From an uncultured Bacteroidales bacterium (GTDB lineage Bacteria > Bacteroidota > Bacteroidia > Bacteroidales > Paludibacteraceae), in contig CALCUH010000162.1 in assembly GCA_937907165.1 (NCBI GenBank), forward strand, positions 1-27,459: 27,459 bases of DNA. Reading direction: 5' to 3'. The notes below the pieces were generated by a model. That model was not told where the DNA came from. It saw only the letters and a list, made by a program, of their open reading frames with translations, and ran no database searches. This document shows positions 16,026 to 23,883 of this stretch, one piece after another (within the stretch, counting starts at the first letter, position 1; each line of letters starts with the position of its first letter). The position numbers and the translations under genes were made by a program.

Positions 16026-16820
16026 TTAAAACAGGTGACTTATTCCGCAATCTAACACATAACCGAGGTTGCGGGTCCATCTTGCGGCGAAATCAAATGA
16101 AAAATTCTTTTGAACGAATCCGACCCCGAACGAAGGAATGATGGGCGGTCCGGACGCCCCGCATCTTAGAATGAATTTTCCCATGTCATATTCCGCTCCG
16201 AAATGAATTCTCCAACTCTCCAACGTGTTCCAACGTGTTTCCATCGCACAGCTGACATGCTCTGAAAAGTGGGTAAGCCATCCGATGGTAAATCCCCTTC
16301 CCTCAGAAATAAATTGGTCCGTTGCACTTCGTAATCCGGCTCCGAATAGGTTCTCCGCTTTGGTGTAAAATTCGTGTGGCGACTCGTTGTGATATTTTGC
16401 GAACAGATCGCAGATGAGGAACGTCTCCCGTTGAAGTAGACCTTCATAGTAAATACTTTTTAGGTTTAGGTTAATGCCTAATGACCAACTCCCGCTGATT
16501 CGTTTCCCGATGGCGGTACGAAGCGAAAGATTGTTGTACAACTCATAGCCAAACCACTCCATGTTTGCGGCGAAAACTAAGAAACGGGTGGGCAAAACTG
16601 TTTCTAGTCTGTAATGACTGAGCTCTTTTGCCAGATAATGGTTGCCGATGGTTAGATGGAGCGACTTGTCTTCTTGTTCGGCGATGGAGACGGATTCCGC
16701 TCCTCGGTCGTAGATTAAGCAACTTCCTGCTGACGAACGAACACATTCCTGTAGAACGTCGGAGGAGTGACAAGAGAGAGAAATGCTAAAAAATGCAATC
16801 AAAAAAGGATAGGCTCTCAT
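16026..16820 (-). CDS. Predicted outer-membrane beta-barrel protein, unknown function
   Basis: A 264-residue exported protein with a signal sequence (residues 1-18, ISLSCHSS; a lipoprotein is not excluded because of Cys17). The body alternates polar and hydrophobic residues with Gly/aromatic turns (GNHYLAKELSHYRLETVLP, WSLGINLNLKSIYYEG, FSFDFAARWTRNLGYVLD) and ends in Phe, the classic mark of a barrel inserted by Bam. It resembles small PorV/PorQ-like barrels in general shape only. It shares an operon with the helix-hairpin-helix barrel gene six bases downstream, so the two may act together at the outer membrane. Confidence 0.7.
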   Translation of the reverse strand: MRAYPFLIAFFSISLSCHSSDVLQECVRSSAGSCLIYDRGAESVSIAEQEDKSLHLTIGNHYLAKELSHYRLETVLPTRFLVFAANMEWFGYELYNNLSLRTAIGKRISGSWSLGINLNLKSIYYEGLLQRETFLICDLFAKYHNESPHEFYTKAENLFGAGLRSATDQFISEGRGFTIGWLTHFSEHVSCAMETRWNTLESWRIHFGAEYDMGKFILRCGASGPPIIPSFGVGFVQKNFSFDFAARWTRNLGYVLDCGISHLF

Positions 16821-16837
16821 TTTTTTTTCTAATCAAA

Positions 16838-16867
16838 TTGTTTTGCATACATAATATGCTAATTTTG
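16838..16867 (+). promoter_or_regulatory. Promoter for the DUF4294 gene
   Basis: TTG (16838-16840), 19 bp spacer, TAATTTTG (16860-16867), a perfect -7 box. The leader before ATG 16893 is about 20 bases. Confidence 0.6.
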
Positions 16868-16892
16868 CAAACAGCAATCTAAACAGCTATAG

Positions 16893-17504
16893 ATGGTGAC
16901 AAAGATATTAAAATATCTAATTGTGTGCGCATGTGTGTGCTCCTTTTTTGATGTCCAAGCTCAGGAAGAGGAGGAGGTTATTGTGAATTATCGTGTGCCT
17001 GCTATTGTTGATGAGAATGGAGATACTGTTCCTAATATCCTATTGCCTCAATTCTATGTCTATCCTCCGTTGGTGTTTAAAAACGAGAAGCAGGAGAAGT
17101 TTTATTGGAAGACAGTGCGTGATGTGAAAAAGACGTTGCCTTATGCGAAGCTCATCTCAAAGATGTTGGTGGATATCGACAGGGATATGGCGGCTTTGCC
17201 TAATGATAGGGCGCGTAAGAAATATATGGAGGACAAGGAGGATGAACTGCTCGATACGTATAAGCCGATATTGAGAAAATTCACATTGTCTCAAGGGAAG
17301 ATGCTGATTCGTTTGGTGGATCGCCAATGCAATAAAACATCCTATCAGTTGATCAAACAATTCAGGGGAGGCTTCCGCGCTGTCTTTTGGCAGGGGTTCG
17401 CTAAGATGTTCGGTGCCAATCTGAAAACGACTTATGATCCGAACAATGAGGATGATCGGATCGTGGAACGTGTCATCACGTTAGTGGAGGCGGGTCAGTT
17501 ATAA
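16893..17504 (+). CDS. Exported DUF4294-domain protein
   Basis: A 203-residue protein with a signal peptide (1-23, ending VQAQEEE). The rest matches my memory of DUF4294, a Bacteroidota-restricted family: DENGDTVPNILLPQFYVYPP, then VKKTLPYAKLISKMLVDID, then LSQGKMLIRLVDRQCNKTSY and QLIKQFRGGFRAVFWQG. No catalytic motif is known to me, and the role is unknown. The short gap to the next gene (13 bp) indicates co-transcription with the small HExxH membrane protein, and the gene is divergent from the outer-membrane pair with a 72-bp shared region. Confidence 0.82.
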   Translation: MVTKILKYLIVCACVCSFFDVQAQEEEEVIVNYRVPAIVDENGDTVPNILLPQFYVYPPLVFKNEKQEKFYWKTVRDVKKTLPYAKLISKMLVDIDRDMAALPNDRARKKYMEDKEDELLDTYKPILRKFTLSQGKMLIRLVDRQCNKTSYQLIKQFRGGFRAVFWQGFAKMFGANLKTTYDPNNEDDRIVERVITLVEAGQL

Positions 17505-17517
17505 TGCGCTTCTAGGA

Positions 17518-17874
17518 ATGAAAATCTTTGTAAATAAGATATTACCGCCTAAGGGGTTTATAGCCATCAATCTTTTCGGTTTGTTGTTTGTCCGTAAAAC
17601 TTATGTATCAAGGCTGAACAAGCAGGTCATTTGGCATGAAAGTATCCATACTGCCCAAATGGTGGAGATGTTGTTTGTTTTCTTTTATCTTTTTTATCTG
17701 TTGGAGTGGCTCTATTGGTTGGTTCGCAAACTTTTCAACCGTTCCATCTCCCCATATAGAAGTATCTCTTTTGAAAGGGAGGCTTATGCGAATGATATGG
17801 ATGCGGATTATCTCAAGCGTCGTAAGCATTATTCGGCATGGCGCTATTATTTTCGGAAGGAAGGATCGTCCTGA
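17518..17874 (+). CDS. Small membrane protein with HExxH motif, putative metallopeptidase-like
   Basis: A 118-residue protein with a hydrophobic segment (about 50-68) and a preceding HESIH (40-44), matching the zinc-peptidase HExxH pattern. A conserved-looking FEREAYANDMDADYL block (85-99) could supply a third metal ligand (Glu), as in other gluzincin-like enzymes. I know similar short proteins in Bacteroidales but no tested function. It is far smaller than normal membrane metallopeptidases, so activity is uncertain. Second gene after DUF4294 and followed by a two-way terminator. Confidence 0.7.
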   Translation: MKIFVNKILPPKGFIAINLFGLLFVRKTYVSRLNKQVIWHESIHTAQMVEMLFVFFYLFYLLEWLYWLVRKLFNRSISPYRSISFEREAYANDMDADYLKRRKHYSAWRYYFRKEGSS

Positions 17875-17881
17875 TCTGTCG

Positions 17882-17917
17882 AAAAACAAAAGCCCCAAGG
17901 CTTTCGCAATGGGGCTT
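17882..17917. terminator. Two-way terminator between convergent genes
   Basis: AAGCCCC (17890-17896) pairs with GGGGCTT (17911-17917), loop of 14 bases. The T-run is best on the minus strand (TTTTGTTTTT after the stem), ending the ddh transcript; on the plus strand the tail is a weak TTGTCTT. Confidence 0.85.
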
Positions 17918-17937
17918 GTCTTATGGATAAGAGTTTG

Positions 17938-18837
17938 TTATACCAAACTTCTAATCAATGTTTCTTTGTCGCCTGCCAATAAATCCATAGGAGCTATTTC
18001 CGGCAACGTGTAACAGCCAGGACGTTGTTTGACGACTGCGCGGGCGCAAGAAGTGAGCACTTGTGCGGTCAACGCAGGGTTGTTGATGTGCATGCGGAAT
18101 TCGAACAATTGGTTCTGAGTCTTTCCGGAAACACCTTTCCTCTCGATCAAGACGCCATGTCCCATATCTTTGCAATCATCCACGCTTTCCACAGGAATCA
18201 CGTGAAGTTCATCGTGTGCGAAGTAGTCGTCGGCCTTCAGCTCGTTGTAGATTTGCTCGACGGTATAGCCAGGTTCCATCTCCACGTAAACCATACGGCT
18301 GTGGATGCTTTGACCCTTTGGAATGGTCATGGACAATGCGTTTTTCACACCATCTTTGGAACGAGCTACCACAGAGTGCCCCATGCTCATTCCTGGTCCG
18401 AAATTCGTGTAAGTCAATCCTTTAGGAGCCATCGCTTTGAGAAGCGTGCGGATGATGGAGTCTGTTCCCGGATCCCAGCCTGCGGAAATGATGGAAGCGA
18501 CGTTGTTTTTCTTACATTCGGCATCCAACATTTCGTGAACGTTCCACAATTCTCCGTGAATATCATAACTGTCTACCGTGCATATGCCTTTTTGAACCAA
18601 TGCTTTCGCCATTTCAGGACAACTACGGGTCGGACCGCAAACCAAAGCGACGTCTACTTTCCCTAACTCGTCTATGTTGGAAACCACTTTGATTTTTGCT
18701 AATTCGTCAGGTTGTTGACCGGATGCGTCGCGGCGTACGACACCCATCAATTCCATGTCATTGGCAGCGAGGACGGCCTCTACTGCGAAACGGCCTATGT
18801 TACCATAGCCGATTACTGCAACTTTAATTTTCTCCAT
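17938..18837 (-). CDS. ddh: meso-Diaminopimelate D-dehydrogenase
   Basis: A 299-residue NADPH-dependent enzyme that reductively aminates tetrahydrodipicolinate with ammonia to meso-diaminopimelate, the one-step route to lysine and peptidoglycan precursor. Visible: N-terminal Rossmann loop VIGYGNIGRFAVEAV, VCGPTRSCPEMA, DSYDIHGELWNVH and SAGWDPGTDSIIRTLL, all typical of Ddh. The start is ATG 18837 (MEKIKVAV); extending to 18912 would place the gdhA terminator hairpin inside the gene. Downstream of gdhA on the same strand; no good promoter is seen in the gap, so it may depend on readthrough or on an unrecognised promoter. Confidence 0.94.
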   Translation of the reverse strand: MEKIKVAVIGYGNIGRFAVEAVLAANDMELMGVVRRDASGQQPDELAKIKVVSNIDELGKVDVALVCGPTRSCPEMAKALVQKGICTVDSYDIHGELWNVHEMLDAECKKNNVASIISAGWDPGTDSIIRTLLKAMAPKGLTYTNFGPGMSMGHSVVARSKDGVKNALSMTIPKGQSIHSRMVYVEMEPGYTVEQIYNELKADDYFAHDELHVIPVESVDDCKDMGHGVLIERKGVSGKTQNQLFEFRMHINNPALTAQVLTSCARAVVKQRPGCYTLPEIAPMDLLAGDKETLIRSLV

Positions 18838-18865
18838 AAAAATGAATGTTTTAACAGGTTTTATC

Positions 18866-18904
18866 CATAAAAAAATCCCCGAAGCGAGAACACGACGGGG
18901 ATTT
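18866..18904 (-). terminator. Terminator after gdhA
   Basis: On the minus strand AAATCCCCG pairs with CGGGGATTT (stems at 18896-18904 and 18873-18881), 14-base loop, then a run of T. It lies between the gdhA stop and the ddh start and probably makes ddh expression lower than gdhA. Confidence 0.88.
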
Positions 18905-18926
18905 CTTTTCATATCGGTTGATAAGA

Positions 18927-20273
18927 TTATACCAAACCTTGAGCTAGCATCGCGTCAGCAACTTTTACGAAACCGGCGATGTTAGCGCCCTTAACGTAGT
19001 TAACTGTACCGTCAGCCTCTTTACCATATTTTACGCAGTTGTCGTGGATGTTCTTCATGATGCCTTTCAAAGTCTCGTCAACTTTCTCAGCAGCCCATGA
19101 GATACGACCTGAGTTCTGGCACATTTCAAGACCTGAAGTTGCAACACCACCGGCGTTAGAAGCCTTACCTGGAGAGTAAAGGATCTTAGCTTGGATGAAT
19201 GCGTTGACAGCCTCTGGAGTAGAAGGCATGTTAGCACCCTCAGCTACGCAGATGACACCGTTCTTCAACAATGCCTCAGCGTCAGAACCGTCCAACTCGT
19301 TTTGAGTTGCGCAAGGCATAGCGATATCGAACTTAGCCAACTTCCAAGGACGTGCGCCCTCGAAATATTTAGCTGAAGGATATTTGTCAGCATATTCCTT
19401 GATACGACCACGACGAACTTGCTTCAAATCGAAGATGTAGTTCAACTTCTCCTCGTCGATTCCGTCTGGATCGTAGATTGCACCGTTTGAGTCAGACATA
19501 GTGACAACCTTAGCACCCAATTGAGTACATTTTTGAACAGCGTATTGTGCAACGTTTCCAGAACCGGAGATTGCGACAACTTTACCCTTCAAAGAGTCAC
19601 CCTTAGTCTCGAGCATATATTTTGCGAAGTAAGTTGTTCCGTAACCAGTAGCCTCAGGACGGATCAAAGATCCACCGTAAGAAAGACCCTTACCAGTCAA
19701 AACACCTACGAATTCGTTCTTCAATCTCTTGTATTGACCGAACATGAAACCAACCTCACGTGCGCCAGTACCTATATCACCAGCAGGAACGTCAGTGTCA
19801 GCGCCGATGTGGCGGAACAACTCAGTCATGAAGCTTTGGCAGAAACGCATAACCTCATTGTCTGATTTACCCTTAGGATCGAAGTCGGAACCACCTTTAC
19901 CACCACCCATTGGAAGAGTAGTCAAAGAGTTCTTCAAAACTTGCTCGAATGCCAAGAACTTCAAAAGACCCAAGTTTACAGAAGGGTGCAAACGGATACC
20001 ACCTTTGTAAGGACCGATAGCGCTGTTCATTTGAACACGATAACCACGGTTGATTTGGAACTCACCCTTGTCATCAATCCAAGGAACACGGAAGATGATT
20101 ACTCTTTCAGGCTCGCACATTCTCTCAAGAATCTTAGCCTGTTTGTACTTAGGGTTTGCCTCGATGAATGGCATCAAAGACTCTACTACTTCTTGGACAG
20201 CTTGGTGGAACACAGTCTCGCCTGGGTTCTTCGCAATCACTTTGTCCATGAATTCTTTTACATTTGCATCCAT
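18927..20273 (-). CDS. gdhA: NADP-type glutamate dehydrogenase
   Basis: A 448-residue hexameric-type glutamate dehydrogenase that converts 2-oxoglutarate and ammonia to glutamate with NAD(P)H. The catalytic Lys126 sits in LPMGGGKGGSDFDPKGKS, the substrate region in NSAIGPYKGGIRLHP, and the cofactor loop in AISGSGNVAQYAVQK. NADPH use is inferred from similarity to the bacterial 450-residue class (RFCQSFMTELFRHIG). Codons are strongly optimised, as expected for a main nitrogen enzyme. It has its own promoter and terminator. Confidence 0.97.
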   Translation of the reverse strand: MDANVKEFMDKVIAKNPGETVFHQAVQEVVESLMPFIEANPKYKQAKILERMCEPERVIIFRVPWIDDKGEFQINRGYRVQMNSAIGPYKGGIRLHPSVNLGLLKFLAFEQVLKNSLTTLPMGGGKGGSDFDPKGKSDNEVMRFCQSFMTELFRHIGADTDVPAGDIGTGAREVGFMFGQYKRLKNEFVGVLTGKGLSYGGSLIRPEATGYGTTYFAKYMLETKGDSLKGKVVAISGSGNVAQYAVQKCTQLGAKVVTMSDSNGAIYDPDGIDEEKLNYIFDLKQVRRGRIKEYADKYPSAKYFEGARPWKLAKFDIAMPCATQNELDGSDAEALLKNGVICVAEGANMPSTPEAVNAFIQAKILYSPGKASNAGGVATSGLEMCQNSGRISWAAEKVDETLKGIMKNIHDNCVKYGKEADGTVNYVKGANIAGFVKVADAMLAQGLV

Positions 20274-20652
20274 GATGTTAATGAAATTAACGTTATAAAT
20301 AAAAAATAATTTACTTCTTTTGATTCTTTATTCTTAAATCGGGTGCAAATATAGACATTTTTCTTTTAACTGAAAAATTTTACCTTATTTTTTCGAACAA
20401 AATCCGCCGTTTTTTCTCCTTTGTGCTACATTTTGACAGAAAAAGGCCTTTTTTTTGAACAAAGTGTAAGCTAATTGTCTCCGGAACGCGATGCTATTCT
20501 TGACTGGGTGAACAAATGATATTTCTTTCGCCCTTTTGGGGAATGAATGGACAGTTAGTCTAGCGGCGGATTTGAGTTCGTTGTCGGATAAAGAAATCTC
20601 TCTCCCATAGAATTATAGGGGAATAAGGTGTCTGGTAAATATGGGGATTGAT
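20274..20652. other. 379 bp intergenic region between aroE and gdhA
   Basis: Besides the gdhA promoter it has a perfect palindrome AAAAAGGCCTTTTT (20440-20453) followed by more T on the plus strand and preceded by A, which could act as a weak two-way terminator for aroE but has no loop. The stretch 20460-20650 has no gene, repeat or motif that I recognise. Confidence 0.45.
20346..20353 (-). promoter_or_regulatory. -7 box of the gdhA promoter
   Basis: TATATTTG on the minus strand, followed by CACC, a perfect match to the Bacteroidota -7 consensus, 73 bp before the gdhA start. Upstream is A/T-rich, with no clear TTG at the usual distance. Confidence 0.65.
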
Positions 20653-21399
20653 CTATTTCTTCCTCTTTTGCCAAATGTTCCATGCGGCGATTGCTTGCCC
20701 GTGGAGCATTTCCAACCCGTTTTTTGTGGTGGCGCCCATCTCTTTTGCTTTGTGGCATAAAAGCGTCGTTTCTGGGTTGTAGATGAGGTCATAGACCAAA
20801 TGTTGACGGGACAGGTATTCCGTCGGGAAAGGAGGCATCTCGTTTGTGTTCGGGAAGGTTCCTGCGGGAGTGCAGTTGACGATGAGCTTGAAATCGTCTA
20901 TTATCTCTTTGTCAAGATCGTCGTAAGAGATGATTCCCGCTTTCCGTTGCCGTGAAACGAGTTGGGTTTCCATACCTAGTTTTTTTAGGACGTGAAGAAT
21001 GGCCTTGGATGCGCCTCCGGTCCCCAATATTAAAGCGCGGGAGTGGTGGGGTTTCAGTAAAGGTTTAAGGGAGGATTCGAAGCCGATTGCGTCTGTGTTG
21101 AACCCTTTTAGAATCGTCTCCCCGTCGATTTTGTTGAATTGAATGGTGTTGACGGCGCCGATTTCCTTTGCGTTATCGTCTAAATCGTCTAAGAAGGACA
21201 TGACTGATTCTTTGTATGGAATGGTGACGTTCAGTCCGAAAAGATTTTCTGTTTGCGCAAGTTGCGTGAAATCGGTAATGTCGGGTAGCTCGAAAAGGTC
21301 GTATCGAGCATCGATTTGTTCTGTCCTGAATTTCTCGGAAAAGAAGTTTTTCGAAAATGAGTGGACAAGTGTTTTCCCTATTAATCCGTATTTCTCCAT
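20653..21399 (-). CDS. aroE: Shikimate dehydrogenase
   Basis: A 248-residue NADPH-dependent shikimate dehydrogenase (3-dehydroshikimate to shikimate, aromatic amino-acid pathway). Substrate motif HSFSKNFF with Ser14/Ser16, catalytic Lys63 in NVTIPYKE, Asp103 in GFNTDAIG, nucleotide loop ILGTGGASKAI and C-terminal GLEMLHGQAIAAW. Slightly shorter than the E. coli enzyme but complete. Last gene of the TPR-lipoprotein-aroE operon; the upstream gene ends two bases before its start. Confidence 0.96.
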   Translation of the reverse strand: MEKYGLIGKTLVHSFSKNFFSEKFRTEQIDARYDLFELPDITDFTQLAQTENLFGLNVTIPYKESVMSFLDDLDDNAKEIGAVNTIQFNKIDGETILKGFNTDAIGFESSLKPLLKPHHSRALILGTGGASKAILHVLKKLGMETQLVSRQRKAGIISYDDLDKEIIDDFKLIVNCTPAGTFPNTNEMPPFPTEYLSRQHLVYDLIYNPETTLLCHKAKEMGATTKNGLEMLHGQAIAAWNIWQKRKK

Positions 21400-21401
21400 T
21401 C

Positions 21402-22181
21402 TTATTTTGTGAGGTTTTGAATCTTGGTCATCTCATTGCTGACGATAAGGGTGCAAGTGTCTTTCCCTGTTTGGAAATATGCTGTGTCTTTATTCAAATT
21501 CATCTCTATTCTATTCCCTTTGTATAAGAAGAATAGGGAAGAAAGACCTGATATTTTTTGAACTTTGTATTTTTTCTCGCTTTGGAGCGTGTCGTTGTAG
21601 GTGTAGATACTAACGGCGCCGATACTTTTCGTTTCTCCTCTTAGAATGGTGTCGGCCGACCTTGTGGCGTTCGCTCCTGAGATTAGTTTCAGATGGGAGG
21701 TCGCGAATATGGTGTCGTCCAACACGTTCTTAACGCAGTAGGTGTAGTTGTCTTGTAAAGAAAGTTGGAAATGCTTGTCTTCTATGTTCAACAGGTAGAT
21801 GCCCTCTCCGTCAATATCGAGAGGACCTTCCCAGTATTTGCGGAAGGCAAGTTCTTCGGACACTTTTGAACCGCTGGTGTTGGTGGCGAGCATGTGGGGA
21901 ATTTTGAATAGGCTGACGCTCGTTTCTATGTTCCAGACGTCTTTACCCTCGATATCTCTCCTCTCGGCGATCACCACACTGTCTCCGATGGACAATTCAA
22001 TGGAGTCTGTCCTGGTCGATCCCTCAATGTTGTATGAGACCAGGATGGGTTCTTCGATTGTTGTCTTGTTGGTGATGATGTATTTATAATCTTGCTCGTC
22101 AGGGTCGCATCCTGCTAGTAAGAGAGAGAGGGATGCGAGGACCAGGAGAAGTCTGTTTTTCCGCATAATGTAAATTTTCAT
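21402..22181 (-). CDS. Lipoprotein of unknown function
   Basis: A 259-residue lipoprotein with lipobox LLLAGC (Cys25 from the first Met). The residues just after the cysteine, DPDEQD, are acidic, resembling the lipoprotein export signal that sends lipoproteins to the outer face of the outer membrane in Bacteroidota; surface location is inferred. The rest is predicted beta-rich (KVWNIETSV, YTYCVKNVL, IEMNLNKDTAYF) with no family that I recognise. Start 22181 overlaps the upstream TPR stop (ATGA); Met6 (22166) gives a more typical signal length. Confidence 0.75.
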   Translation of the reverse strand: MKIYIMRKNRLLLVLASLSLLLAGCDPDEQDYKYIITNKTTIEEPILVSYNIEGSTRTDSIELSIGDSVVIAERRDIEGKDVWNIETSVSLFKIPHMLATNTSGSKVSEELAFRKYWEGPLDIDGEGIYLLNIEDKHFQLSLQDNYTYCVKNVLDDTIFATSHLKLISGANATRSADTILRGETKSIGAVSIYTYNDTLQSEKKYKVQKISGLSSLFFLYKGNRIEMNLNKDTAYFQTGKDTCTLIVSNEMTKIQNLTK

Positions 22182-23578
22182 GATTCTGTTTTGTTTATGC
22201 CTTTTAGCTTGGGGTCATTCTCCGCTTCTGGGCAATAATTAATAAATGTCATGTAATTCATGGCATCTGCTTCGATTGCTTTGTTGAGGTTTTTTACGCA
22301 CATCGGATAGTCCTCTGTTTTGTAAAAGGAGATGGCTAGTACGAGGGGAAGTCCCTCGATGTCAGCTTGCATCATTTGGACCTTTTGGTAGTAGTGGAGT
22401 GCGATATCGTATTTTTGCTGCTCCGCATATAGATTGCCGATGCGTAAGATAACGTTAGGCTGATCCTCGTCGAGGGCCAAAGACTTCTGGTAACAATAGA
22501 TGGCCATTTTGAATTTTTGACCGATGGTGTATGCATCCGCCCGGTATCTCCAGAAGTCGCTGGTGGCGCCTTTTAGTTTGAAGAGTTTTTCCACATATCT
22601 TAGTGCGCCTTCTTCATCTTCTAATTCTAAGCAACAGATGCATAATCCTTCCCAACCTGCCGCGCAGTTTTTGTCCAAATCCACTGCTTTGCGATAATAT
22701 TTTTTTGCCGTGTTGAAGTCGTAGGTCTTCCCGTAACACTCTCCGAGTAGGATGTTTGTGTTGGCGCTTTCTCCGGTGAGGTCCGCGTACTCTTCAAGAG
22801 CTTCGACCGACTCTTGATATTGCTCGCAACAAAGAAGGGCGTCCGCCTTTTGGAAAAGGGATTGGTAGTCCGATGGCTTGATGGTGTAGGCGTAATCGAA
22901 TGCCTCTGACGCTTCCGCATAATGCTCCAATTTTAAGTGCAGTTGTCCGATGCTGAACCATGCTTCGTTGGAGTAGGGGGTCAGATCCAATATTCTGTTG
23001 TATGTGTCAATCGCTAAAGATAGCTCCTCTTTCTGTTCGAGGCTGTAAGCCAACTCGAAAAGAATGTCCGTATTGTTCGGGTCGTTTTTCTCTGCTTTGA
23101 GCAGATAGCGGATGGCGTCGTCGAACATTCTGTTGTCGTTAAGCGCGTATGCGATGTTTAGGCAGATCCCGTAATCGTATTCCGCACCATCTTCCAGACT
23201 TTTGAATGTCTTCATGGCTTCGTCTTTTTGACCGGTGCGTAGTAGAATTTCTCCTTTCAGTAAGACGGCGTCTTCGTCTCCCGAATCTATGGTTTCTATG
23301 TATTTGATGATGGAAAGAGCCTCTTGGGGTTGCCCCGTATCCGCATATAGTCTTGCTTGCTTTACGATCAGGGACGTGCTGTTCGGATGAAGTTTTCTTC
23401 CGTATTGGATGGCGTCCATAGCCTTTCCCGGCATCTCGTCATCCATATAGTGGTTGATGATGGTCTCCATCTCGTCCACTTCGAAATAGCCGGGGGTGCC
23501 GCCTCTGACGGAGTTCTCATATCTGCTGATTACTTCGTCTTCGCGTTTCCCAATATTTGGATATCTGTCCTTTTTCAT
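22178..23578 (-). CDS. Cytoplasmic TPR-repeat protein
   Basis: A 466-residue protein without signal peptide or membrane helix. From about residue 45 onward it is a chain of tetratricopeptide repeats, for example AWFSIGQLHLKLEHYAEASEAFDYA and PNVILRIGNLYAEQQKYDIALHYYQK, with spacing near 34 residues. TPR arrays hold protein complexes; the partner is unknown. First gene of the unit with the lipoprotein and aroE. A TPR gene in front of aroE is a setting I have seen in other Bacteroidales, without known meaning. Confidence 0.88.
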   Translation of the reverse strand: MKKDRYPNIGKREDEVISRYENSVRGGTPGYFEVDEMETIINHYMDDEMPGKAMDAIQYGRKLHPNSTSLIVKQARLYADTGQPQEALSIIKYIETIDSGDEDAVLLKGEILLRTGQKDEAMKTFKSLEDGAEYDYGICLNIAYALNDNRMFDDAIRYLLKAEKNDPNNTDILFELAYSLEQKEELSLAIDTYNRILDLTPYSNEAWFSIGQLHLKLEHYAEASEAFDYAYTIKPSDYQSLFQKADALLCCEQYQESVEALEEYADLTGESANTNILLGECYGKTYDFNTAKKYYRKAVDLDKNCAAGWEGLCICCLELEDEEGALRYVEKLFKLKGATSDFWRYRADAYTIGQKFKMAIYCYQKSLALDEDQPNVILRIGNLYAEQQKYDIALHYYQKVQMMQADIEGLPLVLAISFYKTEDYPMCVKNLNKAIEADAMNYMTFINYCPEAENDPKLKGINKTES

Positions 23579-23612
23579 TGGCGGATTTATCCCTTTCCCC
23601 TTATAATTGGTG

Positions 23613-23620
23613 CAAAATTA
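23613..23620 (-). promoter_or_regulatory. -7 box for the TPR-lipoprotein-aroE operon
   Basis: TAATTTTG on the minus strand followed by CACC, 35 bp before the TPR start. No clear -33 element. Confidence 0.5.
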
Positions 23621-23736
23621 GAATATTAGACTTATTTTTTAACATGGTATGTGAAAAACTTATTAACATTCTTTTGAAAGTAAGACACATAGCATTATTT
23701 TTGTGGCGAATTGGCGAGATATATTGTGGAATATAT

Positions 23737-23744
23737 TAACTTTG
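23737..23744 (+). promoter_or_regulatory. -7 box for the FGE/WG gene pair
   Basis: TAACTTTG, a perfect consensus match followed by TGGG, giving a leader of about 130 bases. Confidence 0.5.
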
Positions 23745-23840
23745 TGGGACTTATGAGGAGCCCCGTTGCGAGGTTAAGAGTAAGATCCGACATACTTTAA
23801 GTGGCTGGAAAACACTTTTTTTGATGTGGATATTAACAGG

Positions 23841-23873
23841 TTAATAACAATTTAATAACAATTTAATAACAAC
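23841..23873 (+). repeat. Three tandem 11-bp repeats in the leader
   Basis: TTAATAACAAT occurs twice perfectly (23841-23851, 23852-23862) and a third time with the last base C (23863-23873), ending 10 bp before the start codon. AT-rich, unstructured leaders raise translation in Bacteroides, so the repeat may be an expression element. Confidence 0.85.
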
Positions 23874-23883
23874 AGAAGAGTTC

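Larger units (their letters stand above)
23579..23883. other. 305 bp divergent region between TPR gene and FGE-like gene
   Basis: Holds -7 boxes for both directions, a weak hairpin with a T-run at 23799-23822, and an 11-bp tandem repeat just before the FGE-like start codon. No coding sequence seen. Confidence 0.55.

Noticed and set aside
18838..18912. Longer N-terminus for Ddh
   Set aside because: This stretch contains the gdhA terminator hairpin, and Ddh proteins begin at the Rossmann strand (EKIKVAVIGYG).
20440..20453. AAAAAGGCCTTTTT palindrome as a terminator
   Set aside because: Perfect symmetry without a loop and only four G/C bases; could be weak but not called.
23841..23873. Short tandem repeats considered as a CRISPR or iteron array
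   Set aside because: The repeats are contiguous with no spacers, only three copies, and there are no cas or replication genes.
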